Below, in pieces: positions 36,933 through 47,388 of a DNA stretch of 64,000 nt. The position numbers were made by a program, and so were the translations under genes. The stretch is from Metabacillus malikii (lineage in GTDB: Bacteria > Bacillota > Bacilli > Bacillales > Bacillaceae). Below the pieces are notes generated by a model, which was not told the DNA's origin, searched no databases, and was given only the letters and a program-made list of their open reading frames with translations. The DNA is taken from positions 124,001 through 188,000 of the forward strand of contig NZ_JAUSUD010000006.1 of assembly GCF_030813355.1 (NCBI RefSeq), read 5' to 3'. How positions within the stretch are numbered: the first letter of the stretch is position 1; every line of letters starts with the position of its first letter.

Positions 36933-37265
36933 CTAATCCAATTTCTCAAGTTCAACTAGCAATGCTTCAATCTCGTTTGTTTTCTCATGTGAGACCGTGT
37001 ACTTGCGTAATTTTGTCATTATCTCTTGACGTCGTTGGAATTTTTGGAATAATAATAGCTTTTCTTCATATTGCTCCAGCATTGCTTCAGTACGTTTAAT
37101 GTTGTCATAGACAGCTTGTCTGCTAACATTATACTCTTCCGCAATTTCACCAAGGGAGTAATCATCCAAATAATATAACGACATATAGCTTTTTTGCTTA
37201 GGCGTTAACAACGATTGATAAAAATCAAACAAATAATTAAGCCTAGTCGTTTTTTCAAGCATCAT
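36933..37265 (-). CDS. ylxM: SRP-associated helix-turn-helix protein YlxM
   Basis: A 110-residue helical protein with a sigma-70-region-4-like helix-turn-helix. The conserved run is [20 protein letters not shown] followed by [20 protein letters not shown]. In Gram-positive cocci YlxM binds the SRP and modulates its GTPase. In this operon it is encoded directly before ffh with its own strong promoter. The start MMLEKT has two adjacent ATGs, and either could be used. Confidence 0.94.
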   Translation of the reverse strand: MMLEKTTRLNYLFDFYQSLLTPKQKSYMSLYYLDDYSLGEIAEEYNVSRQAVYDNIKRTEAMLEQYEEKLLLFQKFQRRQEIMTKLRKYTVSHEKTNEIEALLVELEKLD

Positions 37266-37309
37266 GTCGTCTCACTCCTTTGTTAAGTGAATTACCTTTA
37301 CACTTTAAT

Positions 37310-37338
37310 AGTCTACAATCCTAATATTGCCTTGTCAA
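37310..37338 (-). promoter_or_regulatory. SigA promoter of ylxM-ffh
   Basis: A consensus -35 TTGACA (37333-37338) and a -10 TAGACT (37310-37315) are separated by 17 bp, about 45 bp before the ylxM ATG. Confidence 0.8.
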
Positions 37339-37359
37339 GTATTGTTTTAATTGAATACG

Positions 37360-37399
37360 AAAAAGAGGCTGACCCCCATTTGTAGGTCAGCAATCTTTT
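37360..37399 (-). terminator. Rho-independent terminator of rnc-smc-ftsY
   Basis: GCTGACC pairs with GGTCAGC, extended by AAAAGA pairing with TCTTTT across a small internal loop, with U-rich flanks. It lies about 95 bp after the ftsY stop and just before the ylxM promoter. Confidence 0.8.
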
Positions 37400-37492
37400 A
37401 GCTATAAAAGCAAAGTAAGCATGTTTCATAACGCTGAAAAGAGAATTGATTTTCTGAATCATACGTTTAAAGTAATTCTCAGTTCATAGTGT

Positions 37493-38494
37493 CTAACTAG
37501 ATTGTTCATCTTGCTCTTCAATGATACTTGAAAATAAACTATAAACATACTGAGCTGTATTAAACTGCTGAAGGTCATCCATCTTTTCACCTAATCCAAC
37601 GAGCTTAACAGGAATATTTAGTTCTGATTTAATCGCTAATACGATTCCACCTTTGGCGGTACCATCTAGTTTCGTCAGGACGATTCCAGTTACATTTGTA
37701 GCTTGAGAGAATTGTTTTGCTTGTGTCATCGCATTTTGTCCTGTCGTAGCATCTAAAACGAGTAACACTTCATGTGGAGCCCCAGGTATTTCTTTTTCAA
37801 TAACTCGTTTTACTTTTTCTAGCTCTTTCATAAGATTTACTTTATTTTGCAGTCTACCAGCTGTATCACAAAGTAAAACATCAACCTTACGTGCTTTTGC
37901 AGCCTGAACAGCATCATACATTACAGCCGCAGGATCTGAACCTTCAGATTGTTTAATGACATCAACACCTACACGTTCTCCCCATACTTCCAACTGTTCT
38001 ATAGCACCAGCTCTAAATGTGTCCCCAGCAGCCAAAAGGACAGATTTTCCTTCACTTTTTAATTTATGTGCCAATTTACCGATCGTAGTTGTTTTCCCAA
38101 CACCGTTTACACCTACAAATAATACAACATTTAACTGACCATCTTGAATGTTAAGATTATTATCTTCTTCAGAATTATCGCCTTCGTATATTTCGACTAG
38201 CTTCTCAGAAATGACGGCTTGAACATCTTTCGTATCCTGAATATTACGGCGTTTCACTTCCATTTTAAGTTCATCGATTAAATCCATAACCGTAGAAACC
38301 CCAACATCAGCTGTAATGAGAAGCTCCTCAAGCTCTTCAAAGAAGTCCTCATCTACCTTACGATATTTTGCTACAAGGTCATTCATTTTTTCCGCAAAGG
38401 AGTCTCTTGTTTTCGTTAAGCCTTCTTTGAATTTTTCTGTTACAGCATCTGTCTGTTGCGTAATCTTTTCTTTTAACTTCTTGAAAAAACTCAT
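37493..38494 (-). CDS. ftsY: SRP receptor FtsY
   Basis: Membrane-associated GTPase that receives the Ffh-ribosome complex. The short charged N-terminus ([20 protein letters not shown]) is followed by the N domain and G1 GVNGVGKTT (128-136), DTAGRLQNK and [10 protein letters not shown]. The 333 residues lack the long acidic A domain of E. coli FtsY, as in other Bacillaceae. It lies 14 bp after smc, completing rnc-smc-ftsY. Confidence 0.98.
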   Translation of the reverse strand: MSFFKKLKEKITQQTDAVTEKFKEGLTKTRDSFAEKMNDLVAKYRKVDEDFFEELEELLITADVGVSTVMDLIDELKMEVKRRNIQDTKDVQAVISEKLVEIYEGDNSEEDNNLNIQDGQLNVVLFVGVNGVGKTTTIGKLAHKLKSEGKSVLLAAGDTFRAGAIEQLEVWGERVGVDVIKQSEGSDPAAVMYDAVQAAKARKVDVLLCDTAGRLQNKVNLMKELEKVKRVIEKEIPGAPHEVLLVLDATTGQNAMTQAKQFSQATNVTGIVLTKLDGTAKGGIVLAIKSELNIPVKLVGLGEKMDDLQQFNTAQYVYSLFSSIIEEQDEQSS

Positions 38495-38508
38495 ATTAAA
38501 ACGTCCTT

Positions 38509-41500
38509 TCAGCTCGATTGTACTAATTCATTTGTTTCTTCTAGTCTTACCGAAACTAACTTTGAAACTCCAGATTCTTGCATTGTTACACCATATAAAA
38601 CGTCTGCTTCTTCCATCGTACCCTTCCGATGTGTAATCACAATAAATTGAGTTTCATGACTAAAACTCTTTAAATATTGGGCAAATCGATAGACATTTGC
38701 CTCATCAAGTGCTGCTTCAACTTCATCAAGAACACAGAATGGGACAGGTCTAACTTTAATAATGGAAAATAACAAGGCAATTGCTGTTAGTGCCCGTTCG
38801 CCACCAGATAATAACCCGAGATTTTGAAGCTTCTTACCAGGCGGTTGTGCGACAATTTCTACCCCTGTATTTAATAAATCGCTTGGGTCTGTTAGCTTTA
38901 ACTCCGCACGCCCCCCACCGAAAAGTGCTTGAAACACGGGCTGAAATTGGGCACTAATTTCGTAAAACGTCTCTTGGAAACGTTTTTTCATCTCATCATC
39001 CATTTCATCAATAACTTGGTAAAGTGTATCCTTAGCTTGTGTTAAATCATCACGCTGTTCTGTTAAAAATGTATAACGTTCATAAACACGCTCAAATTCA
39101 TCAATCGCGCCTAAATTAACCGTTCCAAGCTCTTCAATTGCCAGTTTAATAAGCTTTACACGTTTCTTAGCTTCGGTTATTTCAACTTCTAGTTTATATT
39201 GCTCTTTAGCTGCCTCAAAAGTAAGCATATATTCTTCACGAAGATGATTCAAGCGATTATCGAGCTCAACATCTAATCTGTTTAACTTAACTTCCTCATC
39301 TTTTAAACTATCATGAAACTGTTTTTCCCTGCGTTTTAATTCCTTTAATTCTCTTTCTTCATCGTCCAAGTTTGTTTGTAACTGAAGACGTTCTTCCCGT
39401 CTAGAAGCAATGAGTTCAATAGTTTTCGTTTTATCTTGGAGTTTTTTCTTTGCTGCTTCTTCAAGTTTTTCTTCTCCTGAAGAGCTAGTGTCCATTTCGG
39501 AAGAGAGTAACGAATAGTCATCTTTTACGTCCTTATATTTTTGACTAACTTGATCAAGCTCTTGATTAATCCTCTCAAGCTTCTCTTGCTGATTCTCATA
39601 CACTTGTTGTTTACTTGCTAAGATGACCTTTAAATCAGTTAACTCATTTTGTAATTCTTCTTTTGATAGTTGTTCTGTTTCTTTCTTTTTCGACATCGCT
39701 GATATATCTTCATCGAGTCTTGCTAACTTTTCAGCTAGTGTAACGAGTTTACGATTTAATTCATTTATTCTTGTTTGAAACCTTTCCTTATCTGTTTCAA
39801 AAGACATCCGTTCTTCATCATATAATTTTAAATGATCATTTATATTTTTTTCATTTAACTCGATTTCTCTCATTTCACTCCGGACCTGTTGTTCATCGAT
39901 TCTCAGTTTCTCACCTTCAGAACGAAGTACTTCTAATCTTTGCTCGTGTTCTGTAATCGCTGTTTTCGTTGCTTTAACATCATTTTCTAGTTTAATCGTT
40001 TTTTCTTCCATTTCAGCTAACTTTTCATTTATCGTTTCTAACTCTCGTGAGCGGCTTAACAATGAGTTGTTTTTTTGTTTTACAGCTCCACCTGTCATCG
40101 AGCCACCAGGATTCACTACATCTCCCGATAGCGTGACGAGACGATAGCGATAATTCATCAGCTTTGCGATCTCATTTGCACCTTTTAAATCAGATGTAAC
40201 GATAACTGTCCCTAAAAGATTACCAATAATCATTTTATATTTCACATTGTAATTCACTAAGTTTTTAGCAACACCTACAAATGCAGGATGCGATTCAATC
40301 ATTCTCAAGTCATGTGCATTCAGCAACCGTTCCTTCATAACAGATAAAGGTAAAAAGGTAGCCCGTCCAAATGAATGTTGTTTTAAATATTGTATCGCAT
40401 TTCTTGCAGCTAACTCATTCTCAACGACCACATGCTGTAGTGAACTACTTAAGGCAATCTCAATTGCTGTTTCATATTGCTTATCTGTCGTAATTAATTC
40501 AGCAACTGCTCCGTGAATACCTTCTAGGCGGTCACTTGCTTTTAATATTTCTTTAACACCTTGAAAAAATCCTGCATAATCCTCTTGCATTGATTCTAAA
40601 ACTTCTTTTCTAGACCTAGTCTGCTGTAGGATTTGATATGCTTGATAAAGTGTTGATTCTTTCTTTTGATAAGCATTTTTTAGATTCTCAAGTTTAGCTT
40701 GAGAATCTCGGAAATTTTTTATTTGCTCTGACAGCTGTTTTTCAAGTTGTGAATATCTTTCCTTTATCTTCTCACTTTGATTCGCTATTTGTTCACGCTC
40801 TGTTACATATCTCTTATTCGTTTCTAACAATCTTGATTTTTTTATCTCTTGCTGCCCTAGCTGTTCCTCGATATACTGCAATTCGTTTCGTGCAGCCGCT
40901 TGTTCGTTTAAGAGATCAAAATAGTCATTCTTTAAATCTTCAATCATTTCAGCAATATTTTGATTATACGTTGCCATAAGCTTCTGCTTTTCTTCAAGTA
41001 CCTGTTTCATCTCTTTTAATTCTTGCTTCGAGGAATCAAATAATGACTCTTGCACCTTTTTTTCTTGTAGTAAATCATTTTGTCGAGCTGATAGCTCTTT
41101 AATTGATTTTTCAAGTTGTTCCTTATTTTGGTGGGCGTTTTTTTTTCGCTCTTTAAGAACTTCTTTTCTTCCCTCTAATTTTTCTAGTTCTTCACTTGCA
41201 AATAGAAGAACTTGCTGTAGGTCATTAATTGAATCGTCTAATGCTATAATATGTTCACGAATTTTTTCTACATGTGCTTCTTTCTTTTGTATGCTAGTGG
41301 TTAGTTGGAGAACTTGGTCGTTACTTTCTTCAACGGAATTAGCTAAATTTTCGTACTTTTCGTGGAGCTCTTCAATCTCATAAACTGTAAGTGCAACCTC
41401 GATATTTTCAAGTTCCTCTTTTTGTTCTAAATAATCTTTCGCAATAGACGCTTGTATTTTTAAGGGCTCTACTTGACTTTCTAACTCATGGAGAATATCT

Positions 41501-42075
41501 TCAACACGATTTAAATTCTCTTGTGTTTCAGCTAACTTATACTCTGCCTTTTTCTTTCTTGTTTTATATTTTAATACTCCCGCCGCTTCTTCAAATATAC
41601 TTCTCCGCTCTTCAGCTTTACTGCTTAGTATTTCCTCTACTTTACCTTGACTTATAATAGAGAAAGCCTCTTTTCCAAGACCTGAATCCATGAATAAATC
41701 AATAATATCCTTTAATCGGCAGTTTTGTTTATTAATATAAAATTCACTCTCACCAGAGCGGTATACTCTTCTTGTTACACTCACTTCCTGGTAATCAATT
41801 GGAAGAAAATGATCTTCATTATCTAACGTAAGTGTAACCTCTGCAACATTTAAACCTTTTCTAGAATCACTACCTGCGAAGATGATATCTTCCATTTTTG
41901 TACCACGTAATGATTTGGCAGATTGCTCGCCTAAAACCCAGCGAATTCCATCTGTAATATTACTTTTTCCACTTCCATTGGGTCCTACTACAGCGGTAAC
42001 ACCTTTATCAAAATCAACGGTTACACGTTCAGCAAAGGACTTGAATCCTACAATATCCAATCGTTTGAGGAACAT
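38509..42075 (-). CDS. smc: Chromosome condensation protein SMC
   Basis: ATPase of the SMC-ScpAB condensin that organises and segregates chromosomes. Walker A is GPNGSGKSN at residues 31-39. Two long coiled coils (about 165-490 and 670-1000) flank the hinge, with GSMTGGAVKQKNNSLLSR at its end. The C-terminal signature LLSGGERALTAIALLFSI and Walker B FCVLDEVEAALDEAN complete the head. The 1188 residues match the family. It is encoded between rnc and ftsY. Confidence 0.98.
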   Translation of the reverse strand: MFLKRLDIVGFKSFAERVTVDFDKGVTAVVGPNGSGKSNITDGIRWVLGEQSAKSLRGTKMEDIIFAGSDSRKGLNVAEVTLTLDNEDHFLPIDYQEVSVTRRVYRSGESEFYINKQNCRLKDIIDLFMDSGLGKEAFSIISQGKVEEILSSKAEERRSIFEEAAGVLKYKTRKKKAEYKLAETQENLNRVEDILHELESQVEPLKIQASIAKDYLEQKEELENIEVALTVYEIEELHEKYENLANSVEESNDQVLQLTTSIQKKEAHVEKIREHIIALDDSINDLQQVLLFASEELEKLEGRKEVLKERKKNAHQNKEQLEKSIKELSARQNDLLQEKKVQESLFDSSKQELKEMKQVLEEKQKLMATYNQNIAEMIEDLKNDYFDLLNEQAAARNELQYIEEQLGQQEIKKSRLLETNKRYVTEREQIANQSEKIKERYSQLEKQLSEQIKNFRDSQAKLENLKNAYQKKESTLYQAYQILQQTRSRKEVLESMQEDYAGFFQGVKEILKASDRLEGIHGAVAELITTDKQYETAIEIALSSSLQHVVVENELAARNAIQYLKQHSFGRATFLPLSVMKERLLNAHDLRMIESHPAFVGVAKNLVNYNVKYKMIIGNLLGTVIVTSDLKGANEIAKLMNYRYRLVTLSGDVVNPGGSMTGGAVKQKNNSLLSRSRELETINEKLAEMEEKTIKLENDVKATKTAITEHEQRLEVLRSEGEKLRIDEQQVRSEMREIELNEKNINDHLKLYDEERMSFETDKERFQTRINELNRKLVTLAEKLARLDEDISAMSKKKETEQLSKEELQNELTDLKVILASKQQVYENQQEKLERINQELDQVSQKYKDVKDDYSLLSSEMDTSSSGEEKLEEAAKKKLQDKTKTIELIASRREERLQLQTNLDDEERELKELKRREKQFHDSLKDEEVKLNRLDVELDNRLNHLREEYMLTFEAAKEQYKLEVEITEAKKRVKLIKLAIEELGTVNLGAIDEFERVYERYTFLTEQRDDLTQAKDTLYQVIDEMDDEMKKRFQETFYEISAQFQPVFQALFGGGRAELKLTDPSDLLNTGVEIVAQPPGKKLQNLGLLSGGERALTAIALLFSIIKVRPVPFCVLDEVEAALDEANVYRFAQYLKSFSHETQFIVITHRKGTMEEADVLYGVTMQESGVSKLVSVRLEETNELVQSS

Positions 42076-42301
42076 TGTGATCCTCCTTACTATTTCTTCT
42101 TATTTAAGGCTCTGTTAAACAGTGATATAATATATATTTGTCTATACAAATCCTTATCATTATCATTGTCATCCATATTAATCTATGACAGATCTTTTCA
42201 TATTTTATCACAATCTGTCGAGTAAAAGGTGAGTATTTTTATTAATAAAGCATGTGGGAACTAATTAATGAAATATTTATCACTAATCCAAAAGGAAATA
42301 T

Positions 42302-42357
42302 AAAAAAGGCCATCTTCATATGCTTATTTAATAAACAAAGGAAATGAATGATAGCCT
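42302..42357 (-). terminator. Possible terminator between rnc and smc
   Basis: The RNA can pair AGGCTATC-TTCAT with ATGAAGATGGCCT (one bulge, one G-U) around a loop of about 24 nt, followed by six U residues. The large loop makes it weak, so partial readthrough into smc is likely. The rest of the 296-bp gap is AT-rich with no gene. Confidence 0.5.
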
Positions 42358-42371
42358 CTTACTTAATGAGA

Positions 42372-43115
42372 TTATTTATTAATTTGTTGAAGTTTAGATA
42401 ATGCTTCTTGTGCTGCGTGTTGTTCAGCCTCTTTTTTCGACCTACCACTGCCTGTACCGAATACCTCTCCATTAAGTGATACAGTTGATACAAATTCGCG
42501 ATTATGAGCCGGGCCTCTTTCATGGAGAATTTTATATTCTAATAAGCCTTTTGAATCTCTTTGCACTAGTTCCTGCAGCTGGCTTTTGAAATCCATTACA
42601 TGTGAAAATGCACCATCGTTGATTTTTGGTATTACGAAGTCATCTAAAAACTGTACAACAGCGTCTAACCCTTGGTCTAAGTATAAGGCACCGATAAATG
42701 CTTCAAATACATCAGCAAGCAATGCAGGGCGTGTACGACCACCCGTCATTTCCTCACCCTTACCTAATAATACTAATGAACCAAAAGATAAAGAGTTAGC
42801 AAATGAAACAAGGGAAGGTTCACAAACAATAGCAGCACGTAGCTTTGTTAATTCACCTTCACTCATCATTGGATATTTTTTATATAAAAATTGTGATATC
42901 GTTAATTCTAATACTGCATCACCTAAGAATTCTAATCTTTCATTATCCTCATATGGTTTTTTACGATGTTCATTTACATATGAAGAATGTGTGAAAGCCT
43001 GATATAATAACTTTTCATTTTCAAAAAAGTGATTTATCCGCTCCTGAAACTTTTTGAATTCTTCTGCCTTTTTTACAAATATTCTTCTCTCTCTATAATT
43101 AATATGTTTTGGCAT
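42372..43115 (-). CDS. rnc: Ribonuclease III
   Basis: Double-strand-specific endoribonuclease that processes rRNA precursors and other structured RNAs. The catalytic signature [20 protein letters not shown] is at residues 58-77. The C-terminal double-stranded RNA-binding domain is [20 protein letters not shown] followed by [19 protein letters not shown] start at ATG 43115 behind GGAGG, giving 247 residues that begin MPKH like B. subtilis MSKH. The longer frame is unsupported. A long hairpin lies 50 nt upstream of the start. Confidence 0.97.
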   Translation of the reverse strand: MPKHINYRERRIFVKKAEEFKKFQERINHFFENEKLLYQAFTHSSYVNEHRKKPYEDNERLEFLGDAVLELTISQFLYKKYPMMSEGELTKLRAAIVCEPSLVSFANSLSFGSLVLLGKGEEMTGGRTRPALLADVFEAFIGALYLDQGLDAVVQFLDDFVIPKINDGAFSHVMDFKSQLQELVQRDSKGLLEYKILHERGPAHNREFVSTVSLNGEVFGTGSGRSKKEAEQHAAQEALSKLQQINK

Positions 43116-43165
43116 AATAACCTCCATCTTACCTGCATTCGATCGTTCGTAAAAGCGATAAGTCA

Positions 43166-43201
43166 CTCCATAATAAAAGGTAGCGACCTTTAATTATGGA
43201 G
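43166..43201 (-). promoter_or_regulatory. Near-perfect 16-bp hairpin in the rnc leader
   Basis: Arms of 16 nt (43166-43181 and 43186-43201) are complementary except for one A/A (RNA U/U) mismatch and enclose a 4-nt loop. No U-run follows on the minus strand, so it is not an intrinsic terminator. It lies 50 nt before the rnc ATG. A possible RNase III target is inference. Confidence 0.75.
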
Positions 43202-43270
43202 GGGCTTATGAACTTAACGAATTGTTGTATTTACTTTTATCATTAACCTTCATTTTTATGTAATAGACAA

Positions 43271-43307
43271 GAGACTGTCATCTTTAACTACCCAAAATGA
43301 CAGTCTC
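43271..43307 (-). terminator. Hairpin after acpP, weak terminator candidate
   Basis: GAGACTGTCAT (43271-43281) and ATGACAGTCTC (43297-43307) form a perfect 11-bp stem with a 15-nt loop, 12 bp after the acpP stop. The following RNA (UUGUCUAUUA) is a poor U-tract, so it may slow or process rather than end transcription. Confidence 0.5.
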
Positions 43308-43319
43308 CTTAATCTAAAA

Positions 43320-43553
43320 TTACTGTTTGCTATTTATGTAGTTAACAGCGTCACCCACTGTACCGATTTTTTCTGCATCTTCATCAGAAATTTCCATATC
43401 GAACTCATCTTCAAGTTCCATAACTAATTCAACTACATCAAGGGAATCTGCACCAAGATCATCTTTGAAAGAAGATTCTAATTTTACTTCTGCTTCATCC
43501 ACACCTAAGCGGTCTACGATAATCTTTGTTACACGTTCTAATACATCTGCCAT
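43320..43553 (-). CDS. acpP: Acyl carrier protein
   Basis: Carries growing fatty acyl chains on a phosphopantetheine arm attached to S37 in the DSL motif ([20 protein letters not shown]). The 77 residues are strongly acidic, as in all ACPs. It follows fabG by 153 bp, has its own -10 element, and is followed by a hairpin before rnc. Confidence 0.98.
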   Translation of the reverse strand: MADVLERVTKIIVDRLGVDEAEVKLESSFKDDLGADSLDVVELVMELEDEFDMEISDEDAEKIGTVGDAVNYINSKQ

Positions 43554-43575
43554 TATCCTTCACCTCCCCTCAAGT

Positions 43576-43604
43576 ATTATAAGTGAAAAACGAAAGAAAA
43601 ACTA
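43576..43604 (-). promoter_or_regulatory. Possible promoter of acpP
   Basis: A perfect -10 TATAAT (43576-43581) lies 17 bp from a weak -35 TAGTTT (43599-43604) in the fabG-acpP gap, matching the high demand for ACP. Confidence 0.4.
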
Positions 43605-43706
43605 GGTTTCGTTTAATCATTTTTAAGTTCATTACCATTTACATCTATGTGATGTTATTCTGAAAACGATTAAAAATGTATGTTTTTCTTTTCGATTAAT
43701 TAATAC

Positions 43707-44447
43707 TTACATGACCATGCCACCATTAATATGGAATGTTTGACCGGTTATGTATTTGCTTTTATCTGAAGCTAAGAATGTAACCATATTTGCAATATCA
43801 CTTGGCTCACCTAGTTTAGCCAAAGGAATTTGTTTGAGCATCTCTGCTTTTAAATCCTCTGTCAGTTCATCTGTCATATCAGTTGTAATAAATCCTGGTG
43901 CAACAGCATTGACAGTAATATTTCTTGACGCAAGTTCCTTTGCTGTCGTTTTCGTTAATCCGATAACTCCAGCTTTAGCTGCAACATAATTTGCCTGACC
44001 AGCATTGCCACTAACACCTACTACAGAGGTAATATTAATTATTCGACCATTTCTTTGTTTCATCATTTGACGAGTAACGCCCTTTGTACATAAAAATACA
44101 CCTTTAAGGTTCGTATTAATGACGTCATCCCATTCTGCTTCTTTCATACGCATTAACAAATTATCGCGTGTAATCCCAGCATTATTTACGAGAATATCAA
44201 TTTGACCAAAATGACTAATAACTTGTTTAATCATATCAGTAACTGATTCTGAATTCGATACATCTGCTTGAATAGCAATAGCATCGCCACCATTTGCAGT
44301 GATTTCTTCCACAACTTCGTTTGCCTTCGCTTCATTTCCTGCATAATTTATGGCAACACTTGCACCATTTTTTGCTAAGTCTAAAGCAATCGCTTTACCA
44401 ATACCGCGTGATGCACCCGTTACAAGAGCTACCTTTTTATCTAGCAT
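43707..44447 (-). CDS. fabG: 3-oxoacyl-ACP reductase FabG
   Basis: NADPH-dependent reductase of the fatty acid elongation cycle. It is a classical short-chain dehydrogenase. The cofactor loop is [12 protein letters not shown] (10-21), the NNAG motif is at 88-91, and the catalytic triad is S141, Y154 and K158 (YVAAK). The frame is open to ATG 44456, but GGGGG touches that codon. ATG 44447 has proper spacing and gives 246 residues, the B. subtilis length. It starts one base after the fabD stop. Confidence 0.97.
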   Translation of the reverse strand: MLDKKVALVTGASRGIGKAIALDLAKNGASVAINYAGNEAKANEVVEEITANGGDAIAIQADVSNSESVTDMIKQVISHFGQIDILVNNAGITRDNLLMRMKEAEWDDVINTNLKGVFLCTKGVTRQMMKQRNGRIINITSVVGVSGNAGQANYVAAKAGVIGLTKTTAKELASRNITVNAVAPGFITTDMTDELTEDLKAEMLKQIPLAKLGEPSDIANMVTFLASDKSKYITGQTFHINGGMVM

Positions 44448-44448
44448 A

Positions 44449-45393
44449 TTATACATCCCCCTTTAGCTTAACAACCGTTTCTTGAATTGAGTCTAGATCC
44501 GAAACAGCATGAACATTCGCTTTACGATTTATTTTTTTTATTAGTCCAGATAATACTTTGCCTGGCCCTATCTCTATAAACGTCGTCACACCATTATCTA
44601 ACATCTTTCTTACTGATTGTTCCCATCTAACAGGAGAATATAATTGTTCAACTAGCAGACTTTTTATTAGTTGTTGACTTTGTACCGGTTCTGCGTTCAC
44701 ATTTGCAATTAATGGGATTTCCGCATCCTGGAATGTAATGTTTGAAAGAACTTCTTTTAATTTGCTAGCTGCAGGTTTCATAAGTTCCGAATGAAAAGGT
44801 CCACTTACAACAAGTGGTATAACGCGCTTTGCCCCTTTTTCCTTCGCTAAATTTGAAGCTCTCTCTACACCTTCAGCAGTACCTGATATGACAATTTGTC
44901 CTGGACAATTTAGATTTGCGATTTGAACAGAAAAGCCTAATTTTGTGATATCAGACGTTACGTTTTCCAACTCTGCTGCATCCATGCCTAATATGGCCGC
45001 CATTGCTCCTTGACCTGCAGGCACAGCTTCATCCATTAATTCACCACGTTTTTTCACCGCAAAAACTGCATCCTCGAATGAAAGCACCCGTGCAGCCACT
45101 AAAGCAGTATATTCACCTAGACTATGTCCTGCTACATAATCTGCTTTTATCCCATGTTTTGCAAATTCATTTAATATAGCAATGCTAGTTGTTAACAGTG
45201 CTGGTTGCGCATTATATGTCAACGTTAAGGTTTCTTGTGGTCCTTCAAAAATCACCTTAGATAAATCTTCATTTAGGCGCTCATCTGCTGTTATAAATAT
45301 ATGTCTTGCTTCTTCGACTTGGTCATAAAGTTCTTTCCCCATTCCAACAGCTTGCGAGCCTTGTCCTGGAAAAACAAACGCTATTTTTGTCAT
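44449..45393 (-). CDS. fabD: Malonyl-CoA:ACP transacylase FabD
   Basis: Loads malonate onto ACP for fatty acid elongation. It shows [16 protein letters not shown] at the N-terminus, the nucleophile S91 in [14 protein letters not shown], and the C-terminal motif [17 protein letters not shown]. The 314 residues are standard. It lies between plsX and fabG in the FapR-controlled operon, 19 bp after plsX. Confidence 0.98.
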   Translation of the reverse strand: MTKIAFVFPGQGSQAVGMGKELYDQVEEARHIFITADERLNEDLSKVIFEGPQETLTLTYNAQPALLTTSIAILNEFAKHGIKADYVAGHSLGEYTALVAARVLSFEDAVFAVKKRGELMDEAVPAGQGAMAAILGMDAAELENVTSDITKLGFSVQIANLNCPGQIVISGTAEGVERASNLAKEKGAKRVIPLVVSGPFHSELMKPAASKLKEVLSNITFQDAEIPLIANVNAEPVQSQQLIKSLLVEQLYSPVRWEQSVRKMLDNGVTTFIEIGPGKVLSGLIKKINRKANVHAVSDLDSIQETVVKLKGDV

Positions 45394-45412
45394 CGATTTC
45401 CCCCCGTAATTC

Positions 45413-46393
45413 CTATTGTTTTAGTGATTTATAGATTGTTTCTGTTACGTTGTTCGTAACCATGTCTCTCGTTTGACGAATTGCATTATAAATAGCATTT
45501 GGATCTGATGAACCATGTGCTTTAATCACAGGTGCCTTAAGTCCAAAGAGCGCTGCACCACCATATTCAGAATAATCCATTTGCTGTTTTATGACTTTTA
45601 ATTGTGGCTTCAATATACCTGCTGCAAGTTTTGACTTTAAATTACTCGTTAAGGCAGACTTCAACATTGAAAACACTGATAATGCTGTACCTTCAATCGT
45701 TTTCAACGCAACATTTCCAGTAAAACCATCCGTCACGACTACATCAGCAACTGATTCCATTAAATCCCGTGATTCTACATTTCCGATAAAATTAACAGGT
45801 GCACTTTTAAGCAAAGTAAATGCTTGTTTTGTCAATTCATTTCCTTTTTTATCTTCTGTTCCTACATTTAGCAAGCCAACTCGAGGGTTTTTAATGCCGC
45901 GCACTTTCTCAGCATAAATTGAACCCATTAATGCGTACTGTTGTAAATGCTCTGGTTTAGCATCAACATTTGCACCAACATCCAAAAATAAGAAACCTTT
46001 CCCGTCTAAAGTCGGTAAAGTTGGTGATAATGCTGGTCGTTCAATGCCTTCAATTCTTCCAATATGAAGTAAACCAGCTGTCATTAATGCACCTGTATTC
46101 CCTGCTGAAATACATCCATCTGCTCTACCTTCTTTTACCTCAGCTGCCATTAGCACCATCGAGGAGTTTTTCTTTCTTCTTACGGCACGAACAGGCTCTT
46201 CCGTTCCTTCAATAAATTCATCAGTATGTAAAATGTTTATTCTAGTACTGTCAGTTAAAATTGGTTTTATTTTCGTTTCATCACCAACGAGAGTAATTTC
46301 TAAATCAGCAAATGCGTTAACCGCAAGCATGACACCTTTAACGACAGCATCTGGGGCATGATCTCCACCCATTGCATCGATAGCTAACTTCAT
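45413..46393 (-). CDS. plsX: Phosphate acyltransferase PlsX
   Basis: Makes acyl-phosphate from acyl-ACP, the first step of phospholipid synthesis with PlsY. The start [20 protein letters not shown], the segment [33 protein letters not shown] and [14 protein letters not shown] are diagnostic. I start at ATG 46393, giving 326 residues. The TTG one codon earlier is less well placed behind AGGTAGG. It follows fapR by 9 bp. Confidence 0.97.
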   Translation of the reverse strand: MKLAIDAMGGDHAPDAVVKGVMLAVNAFADLEITLVGDETKIKPILTDSTRINILHTDEFIEGTEEPVRAVRRKKNSSMVLMAAEVKEGRADGCISAGNTGALMTAGLLHIGRIEGIERPALSPTLPTLDGKGFLFLDVGANVDAKPEHLQQYALMGSIYAEKVRGIKNPRVGLLNVGTEDKKGNELTKQAFTLLKSAPVNFIGNVESRDLMESVADVVVTDGFTGNVALKTIEGTALSVFSMLKSALTSNLKSKLAAGILKPQLKVIKQQMDYSEYGGAALFGLKAPVIKAHGSSDPNAIYNAIRQTRDMVTNNVTETIYKSLKQ

Positions 46394-46402
46394 CAATGTA
46401 AC

Positions 46403-46975
46403 CTACCTTTGTGTTGTATTTGAGCGATACATTTCGAATTGACCAGAGAACACTAATTCGTTTCCTACATAACTACTCACTTCAACGATTGTTCGGCCCT
46501 TTTCAGAATCACCGCTAACTACCTTAGCTTTAGCAATTACACGTTCACTTTCCTTAACTTGTCTAGTGAATCGAATATTCGCTTTAGCTGTTAGTGCTAA
46601 CTCATCATCAATTACTGCAACTGCTAATGAATTTGCCTGCGCAAATATATGATGACCCCTTGCAATTTGATTTCGGCTAAACACATGTTCTTTATTAATT
46701 TCTAAGATTGAAATCGCCGATTGGTCTAACTGAAGATCAATAATTTCACCGATAACTTCTTCTATATGTAGTGACTTAACTTCATCATCTAACTTTCTCT
46801 CAGCAACATGTTTAATTCGTTCTCTTAGTTCTGGGATTGATAATTCCAAGCGGTCTAACCTAATTGTTTGGATACTGACACTGAATTTCTCAGCTAGTTC
46901 CTCATCCGTAATAAATGGAGTCTCAACAATAGTATCCTGAAGCAACTTCTGTCTCTCTTTTTTATTTCTTCTCAT
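46403..46975 (-). CDS. fapR: Transcription repressor of lipid synthesis FapR
   Basis: Malonyl-CoA-responsive repressor of fatty acid and phospholipid genes. The N-terminal DeoR-like helix-turn-helix is about residues 20-45 ([20 protein letters not shown]). The C-terminal hotdog effector domain contains [20 protein letters not shown] and [20 protein letters not shown]. The 190 residues match the family. A FapR operator lies in its own promoter, so the operon is autoregulated. Confidence 0.97.
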   Translation of the reverse strand: MRRNKKERQKLLQDTIVETPFITDEELAEKFSVSIQTIRLDRLELSIPELRERIKHVAERKLDDEVKSLHIEEVIGEIIDLQLDQSAISILEINKEHVFSRNQIARGHHIFAQANSLAVAVIDDELALTAKANIRFTRQVKESERVIAKAKVVSGDSEKGRTIVEVSSYVGNELVFSGQFEMYRSNTTQR

Positions 46976-46998
46976 ATCACTATGACACCGTCCGAACT

Positions 46999-47017
46999 AT
47001 TAAGACTAGGTACTAAT
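46999..47017 (-). promoter_or_regulatory. FapR operator
   Basis: The 19-bp site, ATTAGTACCTAGTCTTAAT on the minus strand, fits the known FapR operator type (inverted TTAGTACC-like arms). It starts 3 bp downstream of the -10 element of the fapR promoter, where bound repressor would block initiation. Confidence 0.88.
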
Positions 47018-47020
47018 AGT

Positions 47021-47049
47021 AGTATATAATTATCCTATGAAGAAAGCAA
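47021..47049 (-). promoter_or_regulatory. SigA promoter of fapR-plsX-fabD-fabG
   Basis: TTGCTT (47044-47049) and TATACT (47021-47026) are 17 bp apart on the minus strand, directly upstream of the FapR operator. Confidence 0.78.
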
Positions 47050-47388
47050 TACATTTCATAGGAATCTTAAGTTTAAACTAGCTTATCTTTGTTATTTTCA
47101 ATGCTGTTTTCGCAAACATAGTTTCTTGTTGTTTTAGGTGGCTTTTCGCTTACAGTACTCGCTTTCCGCGGGGTGGATTGGTTGCAGCAAACTAATCGCT
47201 TTCCGCCCCAACCAACCGTTTATAAAAATCAGTTAAATATACACTCTTTTTGTCTTATAATAAACTATTTGTGTGAGGCATTGTGGGCGCTCATAGATAA
47301 CCTGGATGCGAGCCTAACTAATATGTGAAACTATAGAGCTTATCTTATGAGCTTGAAAATCAATGAAATACATCATTTCACTATGTTT
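47050..47388. other. recG-fapR intergenic region
   Basis: A gene-free stretch of about 340 bp. It contains one copy of the structured intergenic repeat (about 47103-47245) and, towards recG, AT-rich DNA with short palindromes but no clear terminator for recG. Confidence 0.7.
47103..47245. repeat. Intergenic repeat, copy 1
   Basis: It shares a block of 26 identical bases (47151-47176, containing GTACTCGCTTTCCGCGG) with copy 2 (50104-50129), plus a left flank CTGTTTTCG-AAACAT. Internally TTGGTTG (47178-47184) and CAACCAA (47209-47215) form inverted arms, and CGCTTTCCGC occurs twice. Its GC-rich core stands out from the AT-rich neighbourhood. No coding potential is evident. Confidence 0.75.
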
